Below, one piece after another: positions 55,401 through 63,870 of a stretch of 64,000 nucleotides of DNA. Made by a program: the position numbers and the translations under genes. The DNA is from Gammaproteobacteria bacterium (lineage in GTDB: Bacteria > Pseudomonadota > Gammaproteobacteria > Competibacterales > Competibacteraceae): the NCBI GenBank assembly GCA_024234995.1, contig JACKNF010000003.1:257192-321191 (forward strand), read 5' to 3'. How positions within the stretch are numbered: the stretch's first letter is position 1; every line of letters begins with the position of its first letter. Below the pieces are notes generated by a model that had not been told where the DNA came from, searched no databases, and saw only the letters and a program-made list of their open reading frames with translations.

Positions 55401-56808
55401 CACCCATCACCCAGATAGAGCCATCGCTGTTCCGCACGGGATTGAAGTAAACATCGAAAAAAACATCTTCGATTCTTGTAGTGAATTGCAGCGCTTCTCC
55501 TTGAATAGCGCGGCGGGCATGTTCGCAAACATCGGGATAGTTGCGGTACAACTCGAACAGGGACCGGCCGACCGTTTCGCCGGCTGCCAGCCCCATGCGC
55601 GCCAGGCCCTTGCCTTCGCTGAGGGTGAAGACACCTTGTGCGTCGAACTGGAAGATGATCACCGGAGCATTGGAGATGATGGATCGATACAGCATCTCGC
55701 TAGTCGCCAGGTCCCGCTCGCGCTGGCCAATGGCCAGCGACATTCGCCCGATATCATCCGCCAAGCTCTTAAATTCCCGGATAGGCGATACCGGCCATGA
55801 TTGGTTGTAGTCGCCATTGGCGATGGCATGGGCTTGCGCTGCATAATGATTGATACGCTGGGCGAAGCTGCGGGCCAGTATCAGAGCGGCGGTCATCGCT
55901 AGTATCAAGGTGATCGCGGCGCCAATCACCACCACCCGCAAGATAGATAGAAACGGCTGGAATGCCTTGATGTGCGGCTGCGCAACCAGCACGATCCAAC
56001 CGACCTGTGGAACAGGGACCGCCGTGCCAAGAAATCTCTCGCCGTTTAGCTCGAAACTGCGGGTCATAAAGCGCCCTTGCAGGGCAGCGCGGATAATAGG
56101 CAAATGACCGAGACTGAGCTGCTGACCGCCGAGCGCTGCTTGAGAATGCGCAATGATCTGCCCCTGACGGTCAAGAATCATGGCCAGCATCCCTGGTTTA
56201 TCAGGTAAACGGCCAATGAAATCGGAGAGTTGATTGATGGCAATTTCACCAATCAATCGTTCCTGGGCCAGCGGGACCGCCAAGGCTACGGCGAGCTGGC
56301 CCGTCATCACAGACAGGAAGGTCTCTGACCACACACTCTCGTTTTTTCCCCACGCCTCACGCAAAACGTCCCACCTGGAAAGATCGAGCCCAAGCAAATC
56401 ATCGCGCCGGTCGCGCTGCGTTTGAGGCAAGCCCACGGCGTATACCAAGCCATTGGGATTGGTGATATAAATCGCTGAGAACACATCACCCGTTGCGGCA
56501 TGCGCGTTCAGTGAACCAGGCCAAAGCGGCGCTGACTGAAGACTGTGGTTGCGGATGCCTTCAGCGATAGCACGCAATTCGCGCCTTGCGCCAAGCAAAT
56601 GGATTTCAATCTGGCTGGCAATACCCCGCGCCAGCGTCTCATGGCTGATTTCGAGGTCTGCACGCAACTGCGGCAGCAGCACCCCGATGATCAGTGCTGC
56701 GACAGCGGCCAGCGGTAATATTGCCGCCAGCGTGATCCTCAGCGCCAGCCATAGCCAAAGGGGACGGGTGGATGACGTGCGTTTACTTGACCACCACAAA
56801 TTGACCAT
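52447..56808 (-). CDS. Membrane dCache/HAMP/PAS/GAF sensor histidine kinase
   Basis: 1453 residues from the ATG at 56808. TM1 (about 18-44), a periplasmic dCache-type domain (45-287), TM2 (288-313) and HAMP (314-365) are followed by two PAS domains (about 370-620), a GAF domain (about 630-800), three PAS domains (810-1175), phospho-histidine H1201 (AHELNTPLGN) and an ATPase domain (DNGMGIP, GQGGSGLGLYIVY). It overlaps the LivK-like lipoprotein gene by 26 nt, so that protein is the probable ligand-binding partner. There is no receiver; phosphate must go to receivers of the neighbouring proteins. Confidence 0.94.
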   Translation of the reverse strand: MVNLWWSSKRTSSTRPLWLWLALRITLAAILPLAAVAALIIGVLLPQLRADLEISHETLARGIASQIEIHLLGARRELRAIAEGIRNHSLQSAPLWPGSLNAHAATGDVFSAIYITNPNGLVYAVGLPQTQRDRRDDLLGLDLSRWDVLREAWGKNESVWSETFLSVMTGQLAVALAVPLAQERLIGEIAINQLSDFIGRLPDKPGMLAMILDRQGQIIAHSQAALGGQQLSLGHLPIIRAALQGRFMTRSFELNGERFLGTAVPVPQVGWIVLVAQPHIKAFQPFLSILRVVVIGAAITLILAMTAALILARSFAQRINHYAAQAHAIANGDYNQSWPVSPIREFKSLADDIGRMSLAIGQRERDLATSEMLYRSIISNAPVIIFQFDAQGVFTLSEGKGLARMGLAAGETVGRSLFELYRNYPDVCEHARRAIQGEALQFTTRIEDVFFDVYFNPVRNSDGSIWVMGVSVDVTERQQAEEGLRTSEAFLDAIIEHSPFSMWVSDDRGTLLRMNQACRDLLHVTNEELVGKYNVFEDNIVEQQGVMPLVRRVFQQGERVQFTLRYDSAGLRTVRLRETAQLVLEVTISPVLDAQKRVVHTIIQHADITERMQAEEALSRSNRQLRMLSECNQALVRVTDEIGLLTAICTITVQVGGYLMTWVGYAEHDECKTVRPAAHAGLEENYLQNIKINWANTEHGSDPIDMAIRTGRPSLIQNITSHSQLASQCRCAAMCALPLMFDDQVFGVLGIYSPVPDAFDAEEVALLSELADDLAFGIAMLRTRTKREQAEKALQLAQLSIMRSADAVFWIMSDGHFINVNEQACHSLGYTRDELLTLSVWDIDPNFTPEKWLPHWEKTRHLKKRRLETQHQRKDGTIFPVEVTANHVEYEGESYDFAFVRDITQRKQAETALRESEERFAKAFNANPASMAISIIETGRFIDINEQWVRMLGYTREETVGHTSIELGIWVDPGTREQMIARLHSKGFFQEVPIRFRTKTGHILDVLWSAETIRFGAQAVMLSLIYDVTERKRVETALRESEARLRTAIESIPFDFFLIDTKGRYVLQNSASKQHWGDVIGKCPEDVTDDAVMLAHWNSNNRRAFAGETVEEEVRFTAGAEERFIYNIITPIKDRDEIKGVVGLNIDITERKRTEEELQRYREHLEELVTERTAKLHQAMDQLVQSEKLAALGQLVAGVAHELNTPLGNARTVAGTLGEDLRTFAAVVESGALRRSQVESFLSRGYEAVDLLERNTARAASLITQFKEVAVDQTSMRRRRFDLRQTVEEIFATLQPQFKHTAHRIELDVPAGLELDSYPGPLEQVITNLVGNSLTHGFAGMETGCIQLQAHALGPTQVTLRYTDNGMGIPAATLNRIFEPFFTTRLGQGGSGLGLYIVYTLVTGVLGGTIQVENPPGQGVTFTFVLPRTAPVCQPMPHGFSLEKPLPGRLSDR

Positions 56809-57922
56809 CGCGCACAACCGTAATGAAGAGGGCCCGTTTCATGTCTCCAAATTCGTTGAAAATAACCGGCTCCTGAACGCCCTCGAAACGGCGTATGGCC
56901 AGCACGGCTTCCTTAATGCTTTGCCGGCCTTGGCGCTGGGCAAGCGCATCCAGCACCGTATTGGCGGCGTCGAATGCGATCGCGCCACCAAAGCCGGGTT
57001 CCCGATGAAACCGCTCGCGATAGGCCCGGTAAAAGGCCTGGTAACGCGGAGCGGTACTGTCACGGTTAAAATTTTGCGCCACGATCACCCCTTCCACGGC
57101 CTTGCCGCCCAGCTCAATCAGGCGTTCGGTGGCTGCCCACTCCGAGGTGATAATAGGCACATGCTCATCGAGCTTACGGATTTGCTGGCACAACAAGGCC
57201 GTATCCACGGAGTTGGCGGCAATTAACACGCCGTCCGGATGAGCAGCTAGCAGCGCTTGGGCCAATGGCAGAAAGGTGGTTTCACCGCTTGACTCGAAAC
57301 GCAGGACTTTGACCATTTCGCCACCGCCTCGAACAAAGGCAGTACGGAAGCCATTGAGCCAGCTTTCCGTGTAGGATCGATTGCGCAGGTCATAGGCCAC
57401 CGCCAAACGGTGCATGATTTGCTGGTTCAGGTGGTATCGTGCAATCCGGCTTGCGTTGTCCAAGGTGGACGCATTGACCCGGAAGAAGTAGTCATCCTGG
57501 CCGGAAAGCTCGTCAGTCGAGGCGGTGGGACTCATCAAAAGAACCTTGGCCTCGTTCGCGATGGGAACCACAGCGGTCGCCATCGCGCTGGTCATGGGAC
57601 CGATGATGGCAACGACGTCTTGGGCAATCAATTCGCGCACTACCCGTTTTGCCACATCCGGTTCTTGCCCATCATCCTTGATCAGCAATTCCACTTTACG
57701 CCCCGCCACGCCACCCGCCTGATTGCGAAATTCGATGGCTAGCAGGACCGCATCGCGTCCGGCGATACCGAGGTCCGCCACCCGTCCGGAGGTGCCGCCC
57801 ACAAAACCAATGCGGATTGGCTCGGGTGGCGAACAACCGGACACGACAGCGGCGCTTAGGAAAATGAGCGCCCAAACCCTTATCGTTGCGCCCACCTGCT
57901 GCATAGACAGTTTTCCGTTCAC
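56783..57922 (-). CDS. LivK-like periplasmic-binding lipoprotein
   Basis: 379 residues from a GTG at 57922 with GGAG 7 nt upstream. The signal ends in the lipobox VVSGC (C30), so the protein is lipid-anchored. The mature part is a type I periplasmic-binding fold of the branched-chain amino-acid family: RIGFVGGTSG, IIGPMTSAMATAVVPIANEA, LLMSPTAST, and a final LFITVVRDGQFVVVK. No ABC permease or ATPase genes accompany it. As first gene of the signalling operon, overlapping a dCache kinase, it probably acts as a sensor subunit rather than in uptake. Confidence 0.92.
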   Translation of the reverse strand: MNGKLSMQQVGATIRVWALIFLSAAVVSGCSPPEPIRIGFVGGTSGRVADLGIAGRDAVLLAIEFRNQAGGVAGRKVELLIKDDGQEPDVAKRVVRELIAQDVVAIIGPMTSAMATAVVPIANEAKVLLMSPTASTDELSGQDDYFFRVNASTLDNASRIARYHLNQQIMHRLAVAYDLRNRSYTESWLNGFRTAFVRGGGEMVKVLRFESSGETTFLPLAQALLAAHPDGVLIAANSVDTALLCQQIRKLDEHVPIITSEWAATERLIELGGKAVEGVIVAQNFNRDSTAPRYQAFYRAYRERFHREPGFGGAIAFDAANTVLDALAQRQGRQSIKEAVLAIRRFEGVQEPVIFNEFGDMKRALFITVVRDGQFVVVK

Positions 57923-58056
57923 ATTTGAGCTCCAATCAAGATACTCATAATGAATTCATTTAGTTATTATTTTAAAGCGTAGTACACATGATGGGCCATC
58001 TGAAAAATTTCAGCGCCTGCCCCAGGCGCATGGCTGAAAGACTTGAATAGCAGTAT
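57923..58056 (-). promoter_or_regulatory. Upstream region of the signalling operon
   Basis: 134 nt, with a markedly AT-rich stretch (57945-57990) containing TATTAT- and CATTATGAG-like hexamers ahead of the lipoprotein start. It is the only sizeable gap at the head of the operon and likely holds its promoter; no exact -35/-10 pair can be fixed. Confidence 0.35.
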
Positions 58057-61000
58057 CTATCGGCCATACCCCCCGCCTCCTGGAGTTTCGATGACGAAAA
58101 TATCGCCTGCCTGCATGGTAACTTGTGCGGTACCCGGTAACGCTTCAATCACACCATCGATCCGTTCCACAGCATTGCACCCAACCTGCCCCGGTCCGCC
58201 GCCATGCAATCCATAGGGCGCATTCCGCCGGCGGTTAGAGAGAATGGCAGCGGTCATTGGCTCCAGGAAACGAATCCGCCGGATCACCCCATTGCCGCCA
58301 TGCCACCGGCCTGCGCCGCCACTGTTGTCCCGGATGCGGAACGCCTCCAAGCGCACCGGGAACCGCCATTCCAGCACTTCAGGATCGGTGAGCCGGGAGT
58401 TGGTCATGTGCGTCTGCACGGCTGAGGCGCCATCGAAGCCCGGCCCCGCGCCCGCCCCGCCGCAGATCGTTTCATAGTACTGATAGCGGCCGTTGCCGAA
58501 GGTGAAATTGTTCATTGTTCCCTGGGAAGCCGCCATAACCCCCAACGCCCCGTACAGCGTGTCCACAATGCACTGCGAGGTTTCGACATTACCGGCGGCG
58601 ACCGCTGCTGGCGGCTGGGGATTGAGCAGCGAGCCTTCCGGGATAATCAATTCCAGCGGGCGCAGGCAGCCAGCATTCAGCGGAATCTCGTCGTCCACCA
58701 ACGTGCGGAACACATACAGTACTGCCGCCACGCACACGGCGCGGGGAGCATTGAAATTACTGCTCTGTTGTGGCGAGGTGCCGGTGAAATCAATCCGGGC
58801 CGAGCGCTGTGCCCGGTTCAGGGTGATAACGGCCTGAATGATTGCGCCGTTATCCATTTCGCAGGCGAATGCGCCGTCTTGCAGCCGGTCCAGCGCCCGG
58901 CGCACCTGCTCGGCGGCATTGTCCTGGACATGGCCCATGTAGGCCCACACCGTGTCCAAACCAAAATGCGCGGCCATACGCCGCAGTTCCTGAGCGCCTT
59001 TCTCATTGGCAGCGATCTGCGCCTGCAAATCGGCTAGATTCTGCCGCGGGTTGCGTGCTGGCCACGGTTCAGCGGTCAAGCGTTCCAAAAGCTCCTGCTC
59101 ACGGAACCGGCCCCCGCTAACCAGGAGAAAATGATCCAGCAATACGCCTTCCTGGCCGATGGTCACACTATTGGGCGGCATCGAACCCGGCGTGATGCCG
59201 CCAATGTCGGCGTGATGACCGCGCGAGGCGACATAGAACAATAGCGCCTGCCCGGCTTCGTCGAACACTGGAGTAATCACCGTGATGTCCGGCAGATGCG
59301 TTCCGCCGTGGTAAGGCGCGTTGCTGGCGTACACATCACCAGGCCGGAACCGGCCCTCGCTGGCTTGAATGACCGCCCGCACCGCTTCGCCCATCGAACC
59401 GAGATGCACTGGAATATGCGGGGCGTTAGCAATCAATTGCCCATCCTGGTCGAACAGTGCGCAAGAGAAATCCAGCCGCTCTTTGATATTCACCGAATGA
59501 GCGGTATTCGCCAGCGTCACGCCCATCTGTTCTGCAATCGCCATGAACAGATTGTTGAACACTTCCAACAGGATCGGATCGACTTCGGTGCCAACGGCCA
59601 CCCGTTGCGGGCGTGGCTGGCACCGGGTCAGCACCACATCGCGGCGCGCCGTCACCTCGGCCTGCCAACCCGGTTCGATCAGCGTGGTGGCGCCAGACTC
59701 GCTGAGGATCGCTGGGCCGGAAATGCGGTCGCCAGGCTGTAGATCGATACGCGGGTAAAGCGGCGCTGATGTGGCGGCGCCGGCGATATGCAGCGGAACC
59801 GTGGCCGCAAGCCGTAGAGCGGGCTTTTGAATTTCTCCTTGCTTTTCAAGGAAAGGCTGCGCGTCAGCACCGGAGTGGCTGGCGTCAAACCCGCCACCAA
59901 TGACCTCAGCCGATACCGCTTCGACAATCAATTCCTTGCCGGGCATGACGAAACCATAGCGCTGACGATGGGTGGTCTCAAAACGGGTTTGTAATTCGCG
60001 CATATCGCCAGCGGCGACACTGAGCGCTGTATCGCTGCCAACATAGCGCAGGCGAACGCTACGGATCGTGTGCATCTGCCCGGCGGAGACATGCTGCGCC
60101 TGCACCTCAGCGCGCCCGCTCTGCTCCAGTTCTGCGAAGACCGGTTCGAGCAACCGCGCTAAATTCGCGGTCAGCGGCGCTTCAATCGCCCGTTCCTTCA
60201 GCAGCCGGACGTCGGCCAGACCCATGCCATAGGCCGACAAGACACCCGCAAAGGGATGAATGAAAATCGCCGGCATTCCCAGCGCATCGGCCACTGCGCA
60301 AGCGTGTTGCCCGCCCGCGCCACCGAAACAGCAGAGGGTGTATTCAGTCACATCGTAGCCGCGTTGAGTGGAAATCTGCTTGATAGCATTCGCTATATTT
60401 TCAACGGCAATCTGCAGAAAGCCTTCCGCTAATTCCGCCGGGGTATAGATTTTTCCGGTCGCGTTTTGCACGCCGGCAGCGAGCGTGGCGAACTGGCGGA
60501 TAACGGCTTCCCGATCCAGGGGCTGGTTCTGACCGGGACCGAAGACGTGAGGAAAAAACGCAGGCTGAATCCGCCCCAGCAGGACATTGCAATCGGTCAC
60601 GGTCAGCGGCCCGCCACGCCGGTAGCAGGCCGGTCCCGGATCAGCACCGGCAGATTCTGGGCCGACCCGCAACCGGCTACCGTCGAAGCGGCAGATTGAA
60701 CCACCGCCCGCGGCGACTGTATGAATATGCAACATCGGCGCTCGCAGGCGCACACCGGCGGCCAGCGTTTCAAAAGCACGTTCATACTCGCCAGCATAAT
60801 GGGCCACATCCGTGGAGGTGCCGCCCATATCGAACGTGATGATGCGCTCAAAGCCAGCCTGAGCAGCGGTGCGGGCCGCGCCGACGATGCCACCCGCCGG
60901 CCCCGATAGAATGCTGTCCTTGCCGTGGAAATGGCGCGCATCAGCCAACCCGCCGTGGGACTGCATGAACAGCAGCTGCACATCTCCCGCCTCGCGGGCC

Positions 61001-61692
61001 ACCCGGTCGACGTAGCGGCGCAGGACCGGCGACAGGTAGGCATCGGCAACGGTGGTGTCACCACGCCCGACCAGTTTCATCAAGGGACTCACTTGGTGAG
61101 AAATTGAAATTTGAGTAAAGCCGATTTCCTCAGCGAGCGCCGCCGCCTGTTCCTCATGCGCGGGATAGCGGTAGCCGTGCAAAAAAACGATGGCGACCGC
61201 GCGGATACCCGCTTGGTAAGCCTCAGTCAACGGTTCTTGGGCACTGGCAGGATCAAAAGGGACGATGATGCTGCCCTGGGCCGAAACGCGTTCCTTGACC
61301 TCCGCCACTCGCTCGTACAGCAGTTCTGGCAACACGATATGGCGCGCGAACAGCTTAGGCCGGTTCTGATAGCCGATGCGCAGCGCATCGCGGAATCCCG
61401 CTGTGATCAAGAGCAAGGTACGGTCGCCCTTGCGCTCCAGCAGCGCATTGGTGGCAACCGTGGTACCCATTTTTACCACCGCGATGCGCTCAGCAGGAAT
61501 GGGTTGATCTGCCGCAACATTTAGCAGATCGCGAATACCTTGCAGGGCGGCATCCGGGTAATGTTCCGGGTTGTCCGATAACAATTTGTGCGTCACCAGC
61601 CGGCCATCGGGACGGCGGGCGACGAGGTCCGTGAAGGTGCCACCCCGGTCGATCCAGAAATGCCACTGGGATGCGGAGACAGCGTCGGACAT
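58057..61692 (-). CDS. Fused hydantoinase A/B (5-oxoprolinase-like) protein
   Basis: 1211 residues from the ATG at 61692; the open frame further upstream lacks family support. The N-terminal HyuA part (about 1-690) has the ATPase-type FWIDRGGTFTDLVARRPDGR, ITFDMGGTSTDVAHY and CCFGGAGGQHACAVADALG. The C-terminal HyuB part (about 700-1210) has DPILLEVFNNLFMAIAEQMG, SNAPYHGGTHLPDITV and a glycine-rich FVIETPGGGGYGR end. Such fusions are ATP-dependent 5-oxoprolinases or related hydantoinases, hydrolysing 5-oxoproline to glutamate in the cytoplasm. Exact substrate not determinable. Divergent from the small exported protein. Confidence 0.93.
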   Translation of the reverse strand: MSDAVSASQWHFWIDRGGTFTDLVARRPDGRLVTHKLLSDNPEHYPDAALQGIRDLLNVAADQPIPAERIAVVKMGTTVATNALLERKGDRTLLLITAGFRDALRIGYQNRPKLFARHIVLPELLYERVAEVKERVSAQGSIIVPFDPASAQEPLTEAYQAGIRAVAIVFLHGYRYPAHEEQAAALAEEIGFTQISISHQVSPLMKLVGRGDTTVADAYLSPVLRRYVDRVAREAGDVQLLFMQSHGGLADARHFHGKDSILSGPAGGIVGAARTAAQAGFERIITFDMGGTSTDVAHYAGEYERAFETLAAGVRLRAPMLHIHTVAAGGGSICRFDGSRLRVGPESAGADPGPACYRRGGPLTVTDCNVLLGRIQPAFFPHVFGPGQNQPLDREAVIRQFATLAAGVQNATGKIYTPAELAEGFLQIAVENIANAIKQISTQRGYDVTEYTLCCFGGAGGQHACAVADALGMPAIFIHPFAGVLSAYGMGLADVRLLKERAIEAPLTANLARLLEPVFAELEQSGRAEVQAQHVSAGQMHTIRSVRLRYVGSDTALSVAAGDMRELQTRFETTHRQRYGFVMPGKELIVEAVSAEVIGGGFDASHSGADAQPFLEKQGEIQKPALRLAATVPLHIAGAATSAPLYPRIDLQPGDRISGPAILSESGATTLIEPGWQAEVTARRDVVLTRCQPRPQRVAVGTEVDPILLEVFNNLFMAIAEQMGVTLANTAHSVNIKERLDFSCALFDQDGQLIANAPHIPVHLGSMGEAVRAVIQASEGRFRPGDVYASNAPYHGGTHLPDITVITPVFDEAGQALLFYVASRGHHADIGGITPGSMPPNSVTIGQEGVLLDHFLLVSGGRFREQELLERLTAEPWPARNPRQNLADLQAQIAANEKGAQELRRMAAHFGLDTVWAYMGHVQDNAAEQVRRALDRLQDGAFACEMDNGAIIQAVITLNRAQRSARIDFTGTSPQQSSNFNAPRAVCVAAVLYVFRTLVDDEIPLNAGCLRPLELIIPEGSLLNPQPPAAVAAGNVETSQCIVDTLYGALGVMAASQGTMNNFTFGNGRYQYYETICGGAGAGPGFDGASAVQTHMTNSRLTDPEVLEWRFPVRLEAFRIRDNSGGAGRWHGGNGVIRRIRFLEPMTAAILSNRRRNAPYGLHGGGPGQVGCNAVERIDGVIEALPGTAQVTMQAGDIFVIETPGGGGYGR

Positions 61693-61786
61693 AGCGGAAT
61701 TTACTCCCAATGTAAATTGAGAAGGATAGAATTTAACCAAATCCCCTGCAAAGTGAACAGAATTCACACATTCAAGAGGTGCAACC

Positions 61787-62077
61787 ATGAAAACATGGAC
61801 CGGTTTATTGTTAGGCGTTCTGTTTACTATGAGCGCGCTGGCCGGGGACTATTCTTACCATGATTCCCGCAGGAGTTATCGGGATGGTTATCGCGATGGC
61901 TGCAAAGATGGCACACACGATCGCCACACCCGGCGAGAGAGATCATCGTCCGGTGCCACCCGCTCTTACTCGCCGCCATTCCGGGTACAACCCGCCGGCA
62001 TCGATTTGAACAATATTTACAGCGGTTCCCGGTTTGCGCCGATGAACAGTAGCCGCCCTATTAAATCCGACCGTTAA
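61787..62077 (+). CDS. Small exported Arg/Ser/Tyr-rich protein
   Basis: 96 residues. The signal peptide (about 1-19, ending ALA/GD) is followed by DSRRSYRDGYRDGCKDGTHD, a short DG-containing repeat, and then a basic Ser/Tyr/Pro-rich chain. A GAGGTG lies about 5 nt before the ATG. One cysteine. Function unknown; the DG repeats may bind metal, but this is a guess. It precedes the SPFH gene by 9 nt and is probably co-transcribed. Confidence 0.75.
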   Translation: MKTWTGLLLGVLFTMSALAGDYSYHDSRRSYRDGYRDGCKDGTHDRHTRRERSSSGATRSYSPPFRVQPAGIDLNNIYSGSRFAPMNSSRPIKSDR

Positions 62078-62086
62078 ACGAGACTG

Positions 62087-63841
62087 ATGATGAGTATTTT
62101 GCTGCTAATTATCCTGTTTGCATCCGGTGCCATCTTCGCGCCGCGTTTTATTCCTGCAAAACTCGGCTGGCTCCAAACCGGCACTCGCGCCGCTCTGTCA
62201 CTGGCAGCCCTCTTCATGGCACTGGCGACCTCGTTCGCGATCATCGATCAGGACAAAGTCGGGCATCTAAAATTGATCTATGGAGCCAGTACGTTACCGC
62301 CTGGCCATATCATTGCCATGAACGGCGAAGCCGGACCCCAAGCGGAGATCCTCGGTCCCGGTTTCAATTTCAAGCCGCTGCTGAACATTCTGTACGATGT
62401 CGAGCAACTGCCAATAACGGAAATTCCTGAAGGATATTATGGCTTCATCGTCGCTCGCGACGGGCTGCCGCTGCGTTCGGATCAGTTCCTGGCCAATGCC
62501 TGGTCTGACGAGCAGCGGATGCTCGATGCTGGCTATTTTCTCACCGAAGGCAAGGGCCAGAAGGGACCGCAACTGACCGTATTGAAACCGGGCCGCTACC
62601 GGCTGAACCAATATCTGTTCGAGACCTATGTAAAAGGCGATGCCTTGCGGGCCACTTCAGTACCAGCCGGCTTCGTAGCGGTGATCAAATCCAACGTGCA
62701 GGAAAAGTCTGCTGATATCTGTCAACCCATCCGCGAAGGGCAGACAGCCAAACTGTCAATTCCTCTGGTGCCCAAGGGATGCCGCGGGGTGTGGAACGAA
62801 CCGCTGTTGCCGGGTACCTATTATCTGAACCGGCGCGCTTATGAAGTTGCGCTGGTCGATACCCGCATCCAAACCTGGCAATACCAGGGTGGCTATGTCC
62901 GGCGGCGCATCAACCTGACCCTCAACCAGAACGGCCAGATTGAGCAAACCGCTGAGCGGGAAGAAGTGGTAACACCCCAGAATGCGGCAGATAACGCGGT
63001 GTTATTGCGGGTCGAAGGCTGGGAAATTCCCCAAGACTTGCGCATCCTGGCTCAAGTCACGCCAGAAGATGCGCCGTTTGTCGTGGCATCGGTCGGCGAT
63101 TTGCAAGCGGTGGAAGACAAAATCATCACACCCACTGTGAGAAGCATCGTCCGCAACGTCACTGGCTCTACCGCACCGGTGGCCGCCGATCAGGAAGGCG
63201 GCAATCTGCAAAGCGTGCGACGGGTGCTGGATTTACAGGATAAGCGGCCTCAACTGGAGCAGGCGGTGCTCGACGCGCTGATTCCCGAGGCGCGCAACGC
63301 TGGCGTCTCGATCCGCGAAGTGCGCTTCGGCGACCCGGTCATTCCTCCGGAACTGCTGCTGGCCCGTAAGCGCGAGCAACTGGCTCAGCAAATGATTACC
63401 ACCTTCCGCAAGGAACAGCAGGCTCAGGAAGAGCGGATCAAAACTGAAAAAGCCCGCGCCACCGCCGAGCAGCAGCCGGAACTGGTGCGGGCGGAAATCC
63501 AGGTAGACGTCGCCAAACAGGATCGCACCGCAGCCCAATTACGCGGCGAAGGCGAAAAGCTGCGCTTGCAAGAAATCGCTGCGGGTCAGCAGGCTCAAGC
63601 CGGGGTGTTGGGACGAGAGCTAACCTATCAACTGGCCGTGGTCAAGGAAGTGCTGGCATTCATCGCCGCCAATCCCGATGCAGTGAAAGTACCCAATGTG
63701 CTGGTGGAGGGAGGCGATGCGGGTTCGCTACCGGCCGCCGCCGCTGTCTTCGGCTTTCTCGGTAACAGTACAGTGGCACGGGGGTTGGGTCAGGCAGCAA
63801 ATGCACCGCCCGCACTCGCTGCGCCGGTCAAAGCACCTTGA
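62087..63841 (+). CDS. SPFH/band-7 (flotillin-like) membrane protein
   Basis: 584 residues from the first of two adjacent ATGs. Two N-terminal hydrophobic segments (about 3-19 and 34-54) anchor it. An SPFH domain follows (GPGFNFKPLLNILYDVEQLP, and later RGEG-type signatures), with a long charged coiled-coil (about 425-500, ARKREQLAQQMITTFRKEQ) and an Ala/Pro-rich tail. Flotillin-like proteins form membrane scaffolds. Here the SPFH core is interrupted by about 200 residues more than usual. Its partner may be the small exported protein; no NfeD gene is seen. Confidence 0.85.
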   Translation: MMSILLLIILFASGAIFAPRFIPAKLGWLQTGTRAALSLAALFMALATSFAIIDQDKVGHLKLIYGASTLPPGHIIAMNGEAGPQAEILGPGFNFKPLLNILYDVEQLPITEIPEGYYGFIVARDGLPLRSDQFLANAWSDEQRMLDAGYFLTEGKGQKGPQLTVLKPGRYRLNQYLFETYVKGDALRATSVPAGFVAVIKSNVQEKSADICQPIREGQTAKLSIPLVPKGCRGVWNEPLLPGTYYLNRRAYEVALVDTRIQTWQYQGGYVRRRINLTLNQNGQIEQTAEREEVVTPQNAADNAVLLRVEGWEIPQDLRILAQVTPEDAPFVVASVGDLQAVEDKIITPTVRSIVRNVTGSTAPVAADQEGGNLQSVRRVLDLQDKRPQLEQAVLDALIPEARNAGVSIREVRFGDPVIPPELLLARKREQLAQQMITTFRKEQQAQEERIKTEKARATAEQQPELVRAEIQVDVAKQDRTAAQLRGEGEKLRLQEIAAGQQAQAGVLGRELTYQLAVVKEVLAFIAANPDAVKVPNVLVEGGDAGSLPAAAAVFGFLGNSTVARGLGQAANAPPALAAPVKAP

Positions 63842-63870
63842 GCTTTCGTTGGTTCAAGCTGATTTAACGA

